A stretch of 39,919 nucleotides of DNA from Gloeophyllum trabeum ATCC 11539. Its lineage: Eukaryota; Basidiomycota; Agaricomycetes; Gloeophyllales; Gloeophyllaceae. The notes beneath the pieces are model-generated. The model was given only the letters and a program-made list of their open reading frames with translations. It was not told the DNA's origin and did no database searches. Below are positions 20,584 through 32,552 of this stretch, in pieces. A program made the position numbers and the translations under genes. Where the stretch lies: contig NW_006920411.1 in the NCBI RefSeq assembly GCF_000344685.1, forward strand, positions 2,502,977 to 2,542,895. Reading direction: 5' to 3'. How positions within the stretch are numbered: the stretch's first letter is position 1; the number at the start of each line of letters is the position of its first letter.

Positions 20584-21307
20584 ATGGTGAGCTGCTTTCG
20601 TTGCTGGTAGTTGGAGCCCTGGATCTAACGTTGTCGACCTAGGGCCGCGTCCGCACCAAGACCACCAAGAGGGCTTCTCGCGTTCTCATCGAGAAATAGT
20701 GAGTGTTCGACGTCTTCCATGGTTAGAGGATGGTCGGGTTGGAGAACGGGGCTATGTTAGGATGAGGATTGGGATTGGAGAGTAAATGGATGCTGACTTG
20801 CTGTCACCAGTTACCCCCGCCTTACCCTCGACTTCCACACCAACAAGCGGATCATCGATGAAGTCGTGCGTACTAGCCAACTCGCGATAACCATGGTTGA
20901 GACTGACAATATCGTGCTTTACGCAGGCCGAGGTCCCCTCAAAACGCCTCCGCAATAAGATTGCGGGCTTTACGACCCACTTGATGAAGCGTATCCAGCG
21001 CGGCCCCGTCCGCGGTATCTCCTTCAAGCTCCAGGAAGAGGAGCGTGAGCGCAAGGACCAATACGTTCCCGAAGTGTCTGCCCTCGACACCCAGGGTGCA
21101 CCCTTGGAGGTCGACAGCGACACCAAGGTATGTTCACCTCTATCAATTCCTGTCGTCATATGATCGACCACTCTTGATTTTCAGGATCTCCTGCACGCCC
21201 TCAACTTCGACTCCATCCAAACTACTGTTGTCAACGTCCCCCTTGGTACCGCCCCCGAGCGTGCGCCCCGGCAGAGACGTGCCGTCCCTGGTGCTGGTCG
21301 GGCTTGA
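20584..21307 (+). CDS. RPS17: 40S ribosomal protein eS17
   Basis: Eukaryote/archaea-type small-subunit protein on the 40S beak side. Exons: 20584-20586 (the ATG alone), 20643-20698, 20811-20865, 20927-21127, 21185-21307, giving 145 residues. The product reads [80 protein letters not shown], then a less conserved acidic/Arg tail ending [10 protein letters not shown]. The intron directly after the ATG is supported by the GTGAGC donor and the CTAG acceptor just before GGCCGCGTC. Intron 2 is the longest (112 nt). From exon 2 on, every join restores family sequence. Confidence 0.96.
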
Positions 21308-21834
21308 GTTGGTCGGGATTGATGTGTGGTGTCAGTATGTCGTATGGTCATGCTATGATTGCTCTACCGCTTGTAAAACACTTAGGATTCATATAATCCT
21401 ATATGCATACAGCCCGCTGGGATGCCATGGGCGGCAGGTCGTCCTTGAGACATCGACTGCCCACATGATGCCTTGCAGTCACGGCGGCTGTTGACGTTCC
21501 ATGAGATCTCCCTGTGATCTGAATTGCGACCTCATGGTTGAGACCAGATACGTTCGTTGAATAAAGTTAAGGGACAGGGAGAAGCTGGAACAGATGTATG
21601 TGAAAAATTTAGTGAACTAGTACGAAGGTGGACGCTACTACTACATGGATTATGAGGACAAATCAACGTCGAACACAGGTGACACAAGAGACAAAGCGAG
21701 ATCAGAGGGAAGGCGAGAAGAGAATAACGAACAGAGGGAAATGGAGATAATAAGATAATGAACCCAAAGATACCTGATACATCACCCGTAATGTCCGGTA
21801 ATACAACACGTCTTTCTGACCCAACCCCCGGTCT
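21308..21834. other. Intergenic stretch between convergent eS17 and BEM1
   Basis: A/G-rich around 21640-21760, otherwise featureless. The convergent 3' ends lie here. No gene or repeat recognised. Confidence 0.45.
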
Positions 21835-24045
21835 TCATTCAGCATATAGAACATATTTGTCCGCGGTTTCAATCCATTCTCTCAGATCTTCATCGTGTTC
21901 CAGCTCCACGAAGGCATTATTCATGCTATCCCGGTACTTCAGCGCCGCGATGTTGCCGCCCAATCTTCCTTGGACCTTCTCAATGAGTTGCGAGTACGAT
22001 ACCTTGGGGTGCACACGGATAGCAATAAGGTCGTCCGCGGTCCTGTCGAAGATCTTGATCTTGACGAACGCAGGCTGCTGGTTGGACGCAGATATTGGAG
22101 GCGTGTTCGCAATCGACCGTGACCTTGCCGACGTGGGAGATGTCGCAGAAGATGCAGCAGAATTGGCGGCAGACATGTGCGAGGTCTGGGAGTAGCCGCT
22201 ACTGCGGGTCGACTCCGATTCTCGCGGCGATAGGACCTGGTTTCGCAAAGAGTAGGTATCCTTCTGACTTGGAGGGTAGACAGGCGAGTTCGACCGGGAA
22301 TGGTAGGCCGAGTCGCCTGGTGATTGTGTTCGGTGAATCGAAAGAGAAGATGTCGACCCAGACCGTGCATGGAGGTCTTGGCCCAAAGATGGCTTGTACC
22401 CATGGTGCATCTGGGCCCCATTACCATTTGTCGCCGAGTTGTGGTACTTGTAGGTTTGGTCGCGGTCATGCGCCTGTCCGGGCACCCGAGTATCGTCTTC
22501 ATAGATCGACCCTTCGCTGCCTTCGTCTTCCTCCTGAATCCTCGTCCGGCTCAACCCATGATTCAACTCATCCTCGTAGCTCGAATCATCTGCCAGAGGA
22601 TCGATGTTATCCTGATCATGAGCATCTCCGTTCCGCTCCATGTATTCGTACACATCCCGCATGGCCCTAATCTGTTCGACCTGCGGTTCGATGTCGGTCT
22701 CGACGTCTCCTGGCTTCACGGACAGAAACTCCCGCAGCACTCGATGTCGCAGGATATATTGCGCATTAGTTTGCAGGAGATCACACAGATGATGGAGGTA
22801 TGCATCAAGTTCTGCCCTGCGCTGTGCCGTCACAACGGCGTCTACGTCCTCCACTGGACCAGGCATAAACGGCAGTATGCGTTTGTGCGGCGGCTCGCGA
22901 CCGGCTTCGCGAGGGAACATCTCCAGTAGCTTGACTTGGAAGTCGAAGAAGTCATTGTATGACCGGAATAGCACCAACTGCTTTCCGGCCGGAAGTACGT
23001 CGGAATTGGGAGGTTCGAATGGCTGATAGATGGCGTTGATACGGAACCAGTACTCCTCCATTTCGTGGTGGAAGGAAGTAACGTCCGCTGCAAGCAAAAC
23101 GCCTTCCGGGAGAAGCAACGGAGAAACTGGTCGCGAAGGACCTGCTTGGGAGCCATCGGCGGCGTCATAGCCATTCGACGGCGGCGGGGGTGCTAATTTT
23201 TCGACAGGCGCCGGCATTTCGGGGGTGGGTGGATACTGGGGCATGAATGGGCTATTGGGAACCGGCCCTCGCGAGGACACATCGTCGATAACACCAAGAG
23301 AGATGCTATTGGCTTTGTAGGTGAGCATCTGGCGTTTCCACTCCTCCACCCGAGGCAGTTCGCCGCGATCAATGATAGCATCGATGTCTGGGATGGGCTG
23401 GTTGGTGGCTGGATCCCGTACTTCGACGAAGGATACGGGGATCAGGCCCGGTCTGCCCAAACGTCCGATCGGTTTCGCCACAAACCATTCTCGGTTGGAT
23501 TGGGCTACGACAGAGATGGGGTCCCCTGCCTTGGCGTCCAGTTCATCCGCTCTCTCGGCGGTGAAGTCGTGCATTACGACGGCATAGAATACTTGCGGCT
23601 TCGGGGACTTTGGCCCTCCACCAGGCGTTTTCGGACCATTAGGGGATAGCCGTCCATTCTGCATCGGAGGTGGCGGCGATATGTGTAACCTATACGGTGG
23701 TTGTTGCATGGATCAGCGATGCGTATACGTATGAACCCAGGAGGCTCACTTTGAACTGTTCTTCTGCAATTCTTCGAACAGAGCTTTGGGGACCAGCCCT
23801 CGAGCACCCGAGACGGGATTGTGGGCTTCATAGTAGGCACCTGGACTATCCGCACCTGTGAATATGTAGAAGAAGTCGCCCTTCTGGAACGAAAGCTCCT
23901 GGGGTGCTTGAGACTTGTAGGAAGATGTAGCGCGAATGACCTTCTGCGGAGGCTGTAGGGCAGGGGATGGTTTAGAGATGCGCGGCAGGGGCCCCGAGAT
24001 TGACTGGTCTTTGTTCCCCTTGAGGGAGTTGCGCAAGGCCTTCAT
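21835..24045 (-). CDS. BEM1: Cell-polarity scaffold BEM1/Scd2 (SH3-SH3-PX-PB1)
   Basis: Cortical scaffold that links Cdc42, its exchange factor Cdc24 and PAK kinases at sites of polar growth. Minus-strand exons: 24045-23750 and 23689-21835, giving 716 residues. Domains in order: SH3-1 at about 37-93 (IRATSSYKSQAPQELSFQKG ... ARGLVPKALFEEL), SH3-2 at about 132-190 (YAVVMHDFTAERADELDAKA ... GLIPVSFVEV), a PX domain at about 310-430 (WFRINAIYQPF, FRSYNDFFDFQVKLLEMFPR, REPPHKRILPFMPG, LPFMPG followed by a long helix). A Ser-rich disordered stretch follows, then a C-terminal PB1 domain at about 633-716 (FVKIKIFDRTADDLIAIRVH, with the conserved first-strand Lys; ELEHDEDLREWI). This is the full domain set of Bem1. 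It is divergent from NOT3 over 1.55 kb. Confidence 0.96.
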
Positions 24046-25595
24046 CGTCGGCGCTGGCGGCGACGGTGGTCGTGAGTCGTCGTTGGGAGGAAGAGAAGGT
24101 CGTGAACGATAGCAGCGATGGTGGAAGCCTCAGCCAAGGGCTTAGAATGAGCTGGTTCGGGCATATAATGGCTTCCCTTTACTGGCTCGAACCGAGTCGC
24201 CGGGCGGCACGAGATCCAAACACAGATCCTGTCTCATTGTTGTGGCTCTGTCACACGCCTGTGACAGCTTTGTTTATTGTTTCTGGCTGTACTGCCCGCC
24301 GTCGCCTGCAGCGTGTACGACTGCATTACTGCAGTTGATTGTCTGGAAAGGCTCTGCCTACGTTCCGTTTGTCGACCAGGAAATCCCTGCTCAGAGCTCG
24401 GAGCTCGGGACTTAGCCGTATTCCACCTTCGCGGTACCTCTGTCGCTAACGCCTTCTGATCAGTGATTGGCAGTCGACTCTCGAAGGCAGCGCATGGCAC
24501 ATGCCTTGCCATACGCCAGACCTCCCCGGACGTATCGTTGGTACGCGTCGCATCATCCTCCAGTGCATCGGGCGTTCGGGTGTCGCAAGTGCGCCGCTAG
24601 TCCTTATGTAGTTGTGGGCGCCCGGCATGTCATGGTGCTCAGACTTGGTACGATTGCTACTTGGTCTACACTTTCGGGCTGAATTAGGCGTCTTTACCCT
24701 GTGTCGATCGCCTTCTCTTCAATGCCTATGTCAAGCCTGAGATGGCGCCTGAGTCGATCCAGGTACAGTCTGATTGTCAGTCCTGTCTAAGGCCGTCGGT
24801 CTCCGTGTTGCCCATATATCTCGCTGCCCGTTCCCAGTTGGCTGAACAGCCTTTGAGCTCTTCCATGGTGATCTTGCCTTCTGCAAGCTATCTATATACC
24901 TCGACCATCTTCTAGCTCAGTTTGCGTTTTTCTCATGCGAAATCCCTGTGACTTTCATGAGAGCGTATCGCCTGCAATCCATGAACATGCATCAGGCGGA
25001 GGATGTGTGCTTGCGACTGTGGGGAGTGGAAGACGAGAAGTCAAGGTGACGTAGGTCCGGATGCATTTCGTGTTGTGTATTTCACTTCAAGCTGCGCTCG
25101 CTGCTGCCACGCGTCTGGCTATATTTCTGTCTCAATTGCCACGGCGGAAGTGAGACGGGGAACTATGTGTGCTCCCTGACTCGCCTAAGTTCGGGTTCAT
25201 TGAGCCTGAAACAGTGAAACAGTGCTCGTTATGGGGCTGAAGATCGTCCGGGTGAGGCATCGAGAGACGCTGCATGCTTCGTCTACGTCTCTAACGTTTA
25301 ATCGCGTATCTTCTGTCCTAAGCCTACTATATCAGTCCCTCATAAGTATAGACTACTCCTTACGATCCCACTATGACTGTCCACATCTATTGACAGAATC
25401 AGCCACTCGCCCCGTTGTGGCGGTCTGCCTGGTGGACCGTGACGTGTGACTAGCCACGTGCGGTTGTCATTATGTAATGGTCCGACAACCAAACACGACC
25501 AATTTACCGCCACTTCGGACCCCGGACCAAGTGCTGCTTTGAGACGGCTTCATCGTAACATATTCGACTTACTGTAGCCAAGCTGGCCTCACATC
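24046..25595. other. Long gene-poor interval between divergent BEM1 and NOT3
   Basis: No family recognised in any frame over 1.55 kb. The most protein-like piece is a short minus-strand open segment at 24887-24777 (37 codons, internal ATG at 24866, with KITMEELKGCSANWERAARY), which has no clear exon partners. The rest presumably holds the promoters of both genes, long for this compact region. Confidence 0.45.
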
Positions 25596-28556
25596 ATGGC
25601 AGCGCGCAAGCTACAAAGTACGTCGATATTCTACCTTCCTGACGTGTCTTTCGTTGACTCAAGTGTATGCGTCGCGTCTCTGCAGCGGAAATCGACCGTA
25701 CACTAAAGAAGGTCGCGGAGGGCGTCGAGCTCTTCGAGAGCATCTACGAAAAGATGCAGAACTCGACCAACCAGACACAGAAGGAGAAACTGGAGATGGA
25801 CTTGAAGACTCAGATTAAACGATTGCAACGGCTACGTGACCAGATCAAGACGTGGGCAGCAAGCAATGACATCAAGGACAAGTCGGCGCTGCTCGAGAAT
25901 AGGAGGTTAATCGAGACAGTGAGTACATTCTGTGTATCTCTGGCAGCTTGCGCAGTCGTGCTGCGTCTGGCGAGCGCTACTCCGGAATGCTGATGGCCTT
26001 GTTTCTCTATCTAATCAACGTTTCCTGCCTGTCCTCGTGCGGGCGTCTGAACCACATAGCAAATGGAGAAGTTTAAGGCATGCGAAAAGGAGATGAAAAC
26101 AAAAGCGTTCTCCAAAGAGGGTCTTATTCAATCTGCTAAGCTCGATCCCAAGGCTCAGGAGAAGCTTGACACGGCTTCGTGGGTACGGGAGCAGGTGGAA
26201 GCGCTGCAACAACAAGTGGAGCATACGGAGGCGGAGATCGAGGCCGCACAGATGGCTGGTGGGAAGAAGAAGGGTAAGTCTGGAGGGCAGACGGCGGAGC
26301 GGGTGGAGGAGATGGAGAAGCTGAATGAGCGCCGGAGGTGGCATACAAGCCGGCTGGAGATCATCCTGCGGTTATTGGACAACGGGAGCTTGCCGGTGGA
26401 GAAAATAACGGCACTGAAGGATGATGTGCAATACTTCGTCGAGAGTAATGCGGTGCGTCTGGTTGCCAGGAGCCGTTACTACTAATTCTTAAGCTTGTGC
26501 GTTCAGGAGGAAGATTTTGAAGAGGATGAGGGAATCTACGACGACCTAAATCTCGACGAAGAGGAAGAGAAGTTTGGTATCGCTGCGGACGAGTCCTCGA
26601 GTGACGAATCCGAAGAGGCCAGCGAAGGTGAACCGCCACTTACTTCCCTTCGCAGCTCTGTCTCAAATGGTGCAGACTTACCACCACGAACACCAAATAA
26701 GAAACAACAGCACGAGGACGACAGCTCGAGTAAACGTGATGGCAGCCCGGTACTCAAGAAGGGCAACAACGTCACATTACAACTACGGAGTAAGCATGCA
26801 GTTATTCTGTTCCACTCTTGTCAGGTCTGACGAGTTCGATTCAGAGCCATCATCAGCAGCAGATTGTATGTATTACGTCTAGCTCCTATGACGCACGCAA
26901 ATATGTCTAACATGCTACGCAGCGGCACCGAAACCTCCGCCAAATCCAAATTTTGCACAACAGCCAATGTCGAGCATCCTCAAGGCTGGGCTACCTCCAG
27001 CACCTCGACAACCCGCACAGCTACCCCCAATACGTTATGCGGCGGCGGCAGCAGCAGCAGTAAATCCACCATCGTCTACAAGTGCAACCCCATCGGTTTC
27101 CTCACCATCCCAGGCCCCCGCGTCCACAAATGCCACTACTCCTCCCTCGTCGTCAGCACTGTCACCACCACAACCGACGGCATCACAGGATCATGCGGCC
27201 ACGTCGTCACCGAGCTTGACGCATCCTTCTGTGACGAGTCCAATGCTCAGCTCTGCTTCTGTTTCTGCGCTGCAGCAGGACGGGTCGTCGTATTACTCGC
27301 ACCACGATTCGCCAGCATTGTCAGAAGCCGTGTCTGGATCGCTGGCGCCGACGTCATCGTCGCCACAAAGATCGGCATCCCGAAGTGGTAAGTCCGTGTA
27401 CATCATCCGGTTAGCAAGACTGACTGTAAAAAAGTGTCGATATCTTCGCCAATTGTCGACTCTGCATCACCAGCACAGCCGGTACGCCCCGTTTACGTGC
27501 ACTGACGCGCAGCATTCTCACGCGTAATACAGCAGGCGGCGTCCAACGACTCGCAAAAACCACCCGCAGCCGCCGAGCAGCCGCCAGCACCCTCGCCGCC
27601 CGCGCCAGCACCCGCGCCCTCGCAGCAGCAGCAGCAGCAGGCGCTCCCCGTCCCGATTGGCGCGCCGACGGCGCCGTCGCCGCTGCCGCAGCAGGTGCAG
27701 CAGTACCCGCAGTACCCGCCGGGGGTGAAGGTGCCGGAGCAGCAGCAGATGCCGATGCAGGCGGTGGGCGCGCAGCGGCCGCCGTCGACGCAGCAGCGCG
27801 GGTCGGTGCCGCCGCAGATGCAGCAGGCGCGCACGGCGTTCCCGGGCTCGCTGAGCGATCTGGTGGTGTCGTTTGAGAATGTGAAGCAGAAGGGTGAGCG
27901 CGGGTTCTTTGTGCTGGTGGCGGTGCGCTGATGCTGGGGTGCTTTGTTTTTGGCGTCTTTGTTTTGGGTCGGTTGGGTATATGAAGCGGTGCACCGGATG
28001 GGGAACCTTGACCAGGTGAATAAGCTGCTCGAGGGGAGTTATTCGAGTATGCCGCAGCCGCAGGATACGGAGAAGTACGTGCTTGTGGCATATCTGTGTG
28101 TGTGTGGCTCTTGTGCTGACGTTGGTGTGGCAGGCCGAAGTACTACGTCCCGCGGAACTACTTCCCGACGCCGAGCTACTACCCGCAGCAGCCGAGCCCG
28201 ATCCTGAGCACGGCGGGCCTGTTCGCGCAGCTGGACGTGGAGACGCTGTTCTACGTGTTCTACTACCACCCGGGGACGTACCTGCAGTGAGTGTCTCTCT
28301 CTCTCCGCGCCACCCCATTGTCGTTTGATTGACACTACCGTGCACTCGCAGGTACCTGGCGGCGAAGGAGCTGAAGCGGCAGTCGTGGCGGTTCCACGTG
28401 AAGTACCTGACGTGGTTCCAGCGGCACTCGGAGCCGCAGGCGATCACGGAGGAGTACGAGCAGGGGGTGTATGTGTACTTTGACTGGGAGGGGAGCTGGT
28501 GTCAGCGGAAGAAGAGCGATTTTAGGTTCGAGTATCGGTATTTGAGCGAGGATTGA
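25596..28556 (+). CDS. NOT3: CCR4-NOT complex subunit NOT3/NOT5
   Basis: Scaffold subunit of the CCR4-NOT deadenylase complex; couples codon-dependent ribosome stalling to mRNA decay. Eleven exons: 25596-25617, 25686-25918, 26060-26452, 26507-26789, 26845-26865, 26923-27387, 27435-27481, 27536-27893, 27987-28074, 28134-28286, 28352-28556, giving 755 residues. The N-terminal Not3 coiled coil spans residues 1 to about 225 ([40 protein letters not shown]). The centre is acidic, then Ser/Pro/Gln/Ala-rich with CAG-type Gln runs. The C-terminal NOT box includes [60 protein letters not shown] and [14 protein letters not shown]. Exon 5 (21 nt) and exon 7 (47 nt) were placed by frame: other acceptors would break the Pro-rich frame that follows. 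The ends are secure; the low-complexity centre is less so. Confidence 0.94.
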
Positions 28557-28742
28557 GGTGCGGGAGTGCGTTGGTTCACGCGTATTTAATAGTTCATGGA
28601 CGTTTGGTCTCGTAGTCACACACATACTCTCGTTCGGTACTCGGTTTTCACGCGCGTAGTCCAGACATGCATACTTAATGATATTAGTGAGAATGTCTGA
28701 GTATGTGTATGTGTAGTGAGTGAGGAGAGCAAGGGGAAGCGT
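28557..28742. other. Short convergent gap between NOT3 and bL12m
   Basis: 186 bp between two stop codons; the 3' UTRs of NOT3 and bL12m must nearly meet or overlap here. Rich in TGTGTA/TATG-type repeats (for example GTATGTGTATGTG near 28700). Confidence 0.5.
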
Positions 28743-29555
28743 CTACTCGAGCTTGACGACGCCGCCGAGGGACTCGAAGGTGGCCTTGAGCTTGTCGGCG
28801 TCCTCCTTGGGGACGTTCTCCTTGATGACCTTCGGGAGGGACTCGACGAACTTCTTCGCCTGCACGCAGCGTCAACGCCGGCCGACGGCGAGCACGGGAA
28901 CACACGCACCTCGATGAGCGTGAGGTTGGGGATCATGGCCTTGATCTCCTTGATGACCTTTGCCTTGGCGGCGGCGTCGATGCTCTCGAGCTTGACGGAG
29001 AAGATGGTCTTTTCTTTGGGCTTTTCTTCCTCGGCGGGGGCGTCCTCGGCTGCGGCTGCGGCGGGCGCGGCGGAGGGGGCGGCGGCGGGCATGGCGATTT
29101 CTTGGATGTTCAGGCGGGTCTGGGGGTGGGTTCACAGGTTAGGGAATGGTGAGGGGAATGGGAGGGGGAAAGGAAGGAACGCGCCTTGAGGAGCGTAACG
29201 AGGTCGGCGGCCTGCAGGAGCGTGAGGGAGGAGATGTCGTTCACGATCTGGTCGAGCTTCGGGTTAGAGGGCGGCGGCGGGGGTGCGGGGGAGGCGGCGG
29301 CGGCGGCTTCGGGCGCGGCGGCGGCCATGCGGGTTGAGGAGGATGAGAGGGCTCTTGTCCATCCTGCCGGTGAGCTGCAGAAGGGCTGGGCGGTCAGTGG
29401 CAGTACGGGACGGTAAGGGGGATAGCTGGCGTACCGGAGGACGGGACGTGCGCGTGAAAGGGAGGCGAGGGTCCGGCAGCAGCGAGACTGCGATGCGAGA
29501 CAGATCAGTCAACGTCCAGCGCACTGGCGACGAGAGCGCAGGTACTTACGGCCAT
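28743..29555 (-). CDS. MNP1: Mitochondrial large-subunit stalk protein bL12m (L7/L12 type)
   Basis: Mitochondrial ribosome stalk protein that recruits and activates translation GTPases. Minus-strand exons: 29555-29550 (ATG GCC only), 29487-29435, 29374-29185, 29119-28910, 28859-28743, giving 191 residues. Residues 1-36 are a presequence ([20 protein letters not shown]). The dimerisation domain holds [20 protein letters not shown] and [15 protein letters not shown]. An Ala/Glu hinge follows, then the ribosome-factor domain ([60 protein letters not shown]), ending LGGVVKLE. Intron 3 (29184-29120) appears to start with GC instead of GT: no GT in the right phase lies near the LLK|TRL junction. 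The other introns are GT-AG. Confidence 0.93.
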
Positions 29556-31509
29556 TGTGCACGGTGGAACGGAAGACGGCCTGCTCAACTGAAAGCCAAA
29601 CTTGAAAATGCAAGTGCGCCGCGTCCTAAAATAGCCGCGCCAGTAATGGCAATTCCCGACGCAACTGCATCCTGGCCGTGCCATTGCTTTCGCTCTGAAA
29701 CTGCCTGGCAGGAAACCATGCTTGTAGCCAACTCAGGCACTATTTCGTTCTTTCATCCGCATCCTACGACTTGTCGGAGAAGAGCACAGAGATGACCATC
29801 CACCATCTGTTGCCGCCTCCTCTCGCAGTCAAAGGGTAACATTCTGAAGAAAAGCCTTCACTGTCTGCCAAGGGGATCGTATCTGGAATTTGTACAGGGC
29901 GTAATACCGTTGTCTCGATCCAGGCTACTCGCTGCCGCGCCCCGAGGGGAAGTCTCAAGATGCGGGTGGGTGGTGAGCATGTAAGGGCGTACGAAGGGTG
30001 AGGGCGGCGAGGCCGGACGATGAGGGAAAGGTAAAAGCAAAGGATGTGCCCGCGCCCGATGGGGCGGGTGGTGGGTGCGCGGCGGCGAGCCCGCGCGGAA
30101 GGGGGAGACGGTCGTTGTGTGCCTCGCTGGGGGGTGCGCTTCCGTCGGTCTTGACTTTCCTGCCGCGGCCTCGTAGATCGTACGTCCTGGTCCACCCACA
30201 ATCGACCCCCTTTCCTTACGCCCTCTGCAAACGCACATATTGCGCGTCTTCTGTCTGCCCTTCCCCCTACCATCCATCCCCCCCCCCTCCCCCCGGGTGA
30301 GGTCGTTATGCGTTATGAGGGTAAGGTGATTACTGTGCCAGTCATTGTTATGGCGTTCTGCTTCGTGCGAGTTTCGTTGCAATGTTGATGTTGCTTCATA
30401 CAGAACCGACGGTTCGTGCGCCCTGCGATGCGCCAACGGTTGGGAGCGCGAGCATGCGATGCCTTCTGTTACCCCGGGTTGCTGTGGTAGTGTGTTTTTG
30501 TCTTTCGTATGAATACCGCGTCGCAATGTCAATGATATTTTAAGCCCGGTGCACCTGCAAGGACAAGACTCGACGCAAAATCAATAAAAAGCAATTCAAG
30601 CTTGGAGAACGGTACGCCGGGTGGACCTTTCGCCGGTCATTAAGCGGGCTGGCAGGAGACTGTTATTCGCTGGATGTGAAGGTCACGCTTGAAGCAGGTG
30701 TCATCTATACGTTGCACATGGCTGAGTCATTTCCTTGGCGGGGACCAGGGCCCAAGGTAAGTGTCGTCGGTCATTAACTTCCAGGGCCCGGGAGGAGGTG
30801 CAGGCGCATGTAGGTGCGTATATTTAGCTTTTCATATAGATTATCGGCCGGACATCGAGTTGGGATACGGATGTACTTACTCCCTGTTCTCCTACTCCTC
30901 GGACTGGCGCACGCTCCATCGACGACAGTGCAGCACTATTCGCCATTTTCCAGCGCTCACTTCTGCACCGATCATCTGCAGTCACAGGCATATCTGTCTG
31001 CCTATCACTCTACAAGGGCCGCTCGTTTGCGGGCATGCAGGAACGGTATGGCTGCAGGAACCTTTGAGCAGTTGGGTGTGCGTACTGGGGATATGAAGGT
31101 AGGCTCAGCTTCAGCGCGGAGTGCTTGCGAGGAAGTACTGAATGGACTGCTGTATTCTCAGCCATGCAAGGCTGACATTGAATTATACAGCTGTACATCG
31201 GCACTGATGCAGAGCACGGCCCCCCGTCCGGCTGGAGAAATAACTGCCCTGTCTCGCGGGCGATGTTAGGATCGATTCCCCTTCACGATCGTACTCAAGG
31301 TCCACGCTCTCGATTCTCCAGAGCTGGGTGCGCTCTCCATCCTCATTCAGCGAAGTGCACCGCGTGTCAAGGTCCTGCCTGCGCCAGGCCTGCCGGCGTC
31401 TGCTGCAGACAGGACCTTAGCAGGCGATATAAAACACCCATTGCAACGTCGACGTACGCCAACTTGCTCGCCAACTCTTCTTTTCCTTACAACTTCTTGA
31501 GACGCCGAC
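29556..31509. other. Long gene-poor interval upstream of bL12m and the secreted protein
   Basis: Nothing with family similarity was found in 1.95 kb. The plus frames at 30761-31096 and 30814-31269 look like chance. Visible items: a C-run near 30277-30297, a Gcn4/AP-1-like TGAGTCA at about 30723, and a donor-acceptor-like pair near 30758-30784 that would make an intron too short to trust. The right end holds the TATA box of the secreted-protein gene. Confidence 0.45.
31428..31434 (+). promoter_or_regulatory. TATA box of the secreted-protein gene
   Basis: TATAAAA lies 76 bp before the ATG at 31510. With the usual ~30 bp spacing, transcription would start near 31460, giving a leader of about 50 nt. 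It is the clearest core promoter in the window; most housekeeping genes here lack one, so this gene may be more strongly regulated. Confidence 0.6.
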
Positions 31510-32552
31510 ATGAATTTCCTCGCCTTTGCGTTCCTGCTCGCTCTTTCTCTGCTCGGTATGGTCTCGGCGGAGCAGCCTTGTACCACTGGATGCTTCGACC
31601 TGGTGTACCACACGGCAACGACCGTCTTTGCGTCGAAGACACCCTCTGGCACGGTGAGCCTGCGAGATATACGGAGCTGTAAGTAGGCAATTTTGCTCAC
31701 AACCGCTCCTAGGAGGCACTGGTCAAACCTACGCACCTGCCGTCCGATGTCTCGTACGGCGAGATTACGGTAGCGGCCGATGGTCTCGAGGAGGGTCAGT
31801 GCAGTCATGCTTCATCCCGAGACTACATCTGATTTATCTCCAGTCCGATGGACGAAGCTCGCCACCTCTACCATGTTCATCCCGCGTCCCACTTCGACGG
31901 GGGACGCCGAGGCCGAAGCATGGCGTGTCGTCTACGGCACGACCTCCATGGAATGGGCGGGCTATGCCACGTCCATCATCGCCCCGACCCTGACCTCGAT
32001 CGCTCCCCGCCCCACCGCGCTGCCTGCGCAAGCCGTCTCCGACATGCTCGTGTCCTGGACCGACGTATCCATCAAGGAGGCCGAGGCCGCCGTCACCGTC
32101 ACGGAGGTGGACTATGCGTACGACACCGTCATGTGGGTGCGCCCCGACGCCGCCGCCTCGCGCGAGCGCGTCGAGGTCCTCGTCGACGGGATCGCGATGC
32201 CCCCGCGCATGGACCCCGTCTCCGAGATGGGCCGCTACTGCGACAGCGAGATCGACGACTGCTTCGCGGCTGGCGTGCTGCCTGGTTATTACATCGTGCC
32301 TTCTGGCCACCACGAGGTCGCGCTCCGCCGCGACGAGCAAAGTAAGCTGCTGTGTTCCTTCGGGGTGGGTATTTGGCTGACATGTGCACAGTCGTCGAAG
32401 AGTGGACCGGGTCGTACGCTATCGAGAGGCCTTCGGTATCATTGCTTTCGTCGTGCCCGCCATGCCCGACGGTTACGATGACCGTCACTCAATTTGTTCC
32501 CGGTGCGGCGACGCCCACCGCACAGGCGCCGCTACCTAACGTCCCCTTCTAA
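31510..32552 (+). CDS. Secreted protein of unknown family
   Basis: I do not recognise the family. Exons: 31510-31653, 31713-31794, 31844-32341, 32392-32552, giving 294 residues. The N-terminus MNFLAFAFLLALSLLGMVSA is a textbook signal peptide, with mature protein starting EQPCTTGC. The mature chain is acidic, rich in Thr, Val and Ala, and has few cysteines: CTTGC near the start, CDSEIDDC in the middle and SSCPPCP near the end, so disulfides are plausible. The C-terminus (TVTQFVPGAATPTAQAPLP) is Thr/Pro-rich with no hydrophobic GPI tail. All three introns are GT-AG (59, 49, 50 nt), and the four exons join in one open frame with uniform composition. A TATA box precedes it. It may be a cell-surface or extracellular protein; function is unknown. 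Confidence 0.8.

Noticed and set aside
24180..24205. tRNA-like B box (GGTTCGAGCC) on the minus strand
   Set aside because: The flanks cannot form a T stem and no A box or acceptor stem is present at the right distance.
26864..27391. Alternative plus frame across NOT3 exon 6
   Set aside because: Another frame of the same exon gives the Pro/Ser-rich linker that joins smoothly to both sides with correct phases.
27411..28447. Minus-strand frames rich in Ala/Arg/Cys opposite NOT3
   Set aside because: They mirror the CAG/GCG-rich repeats of NOT3 exons; composition is repetitive and no family fits.
30758..30784. Tiny intron (GTAAGT...CCAG) suggesting a small gene
   Set aside because: It would be under 30 nt, and the joined frame ends at once.
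30814..31269. Plus frame with a hydrophobic stretch (YLLPVLLLLGLAHA)
   Set aside because: No plausible start context, overlapping frames equally open, no homology recognised; judged chance.
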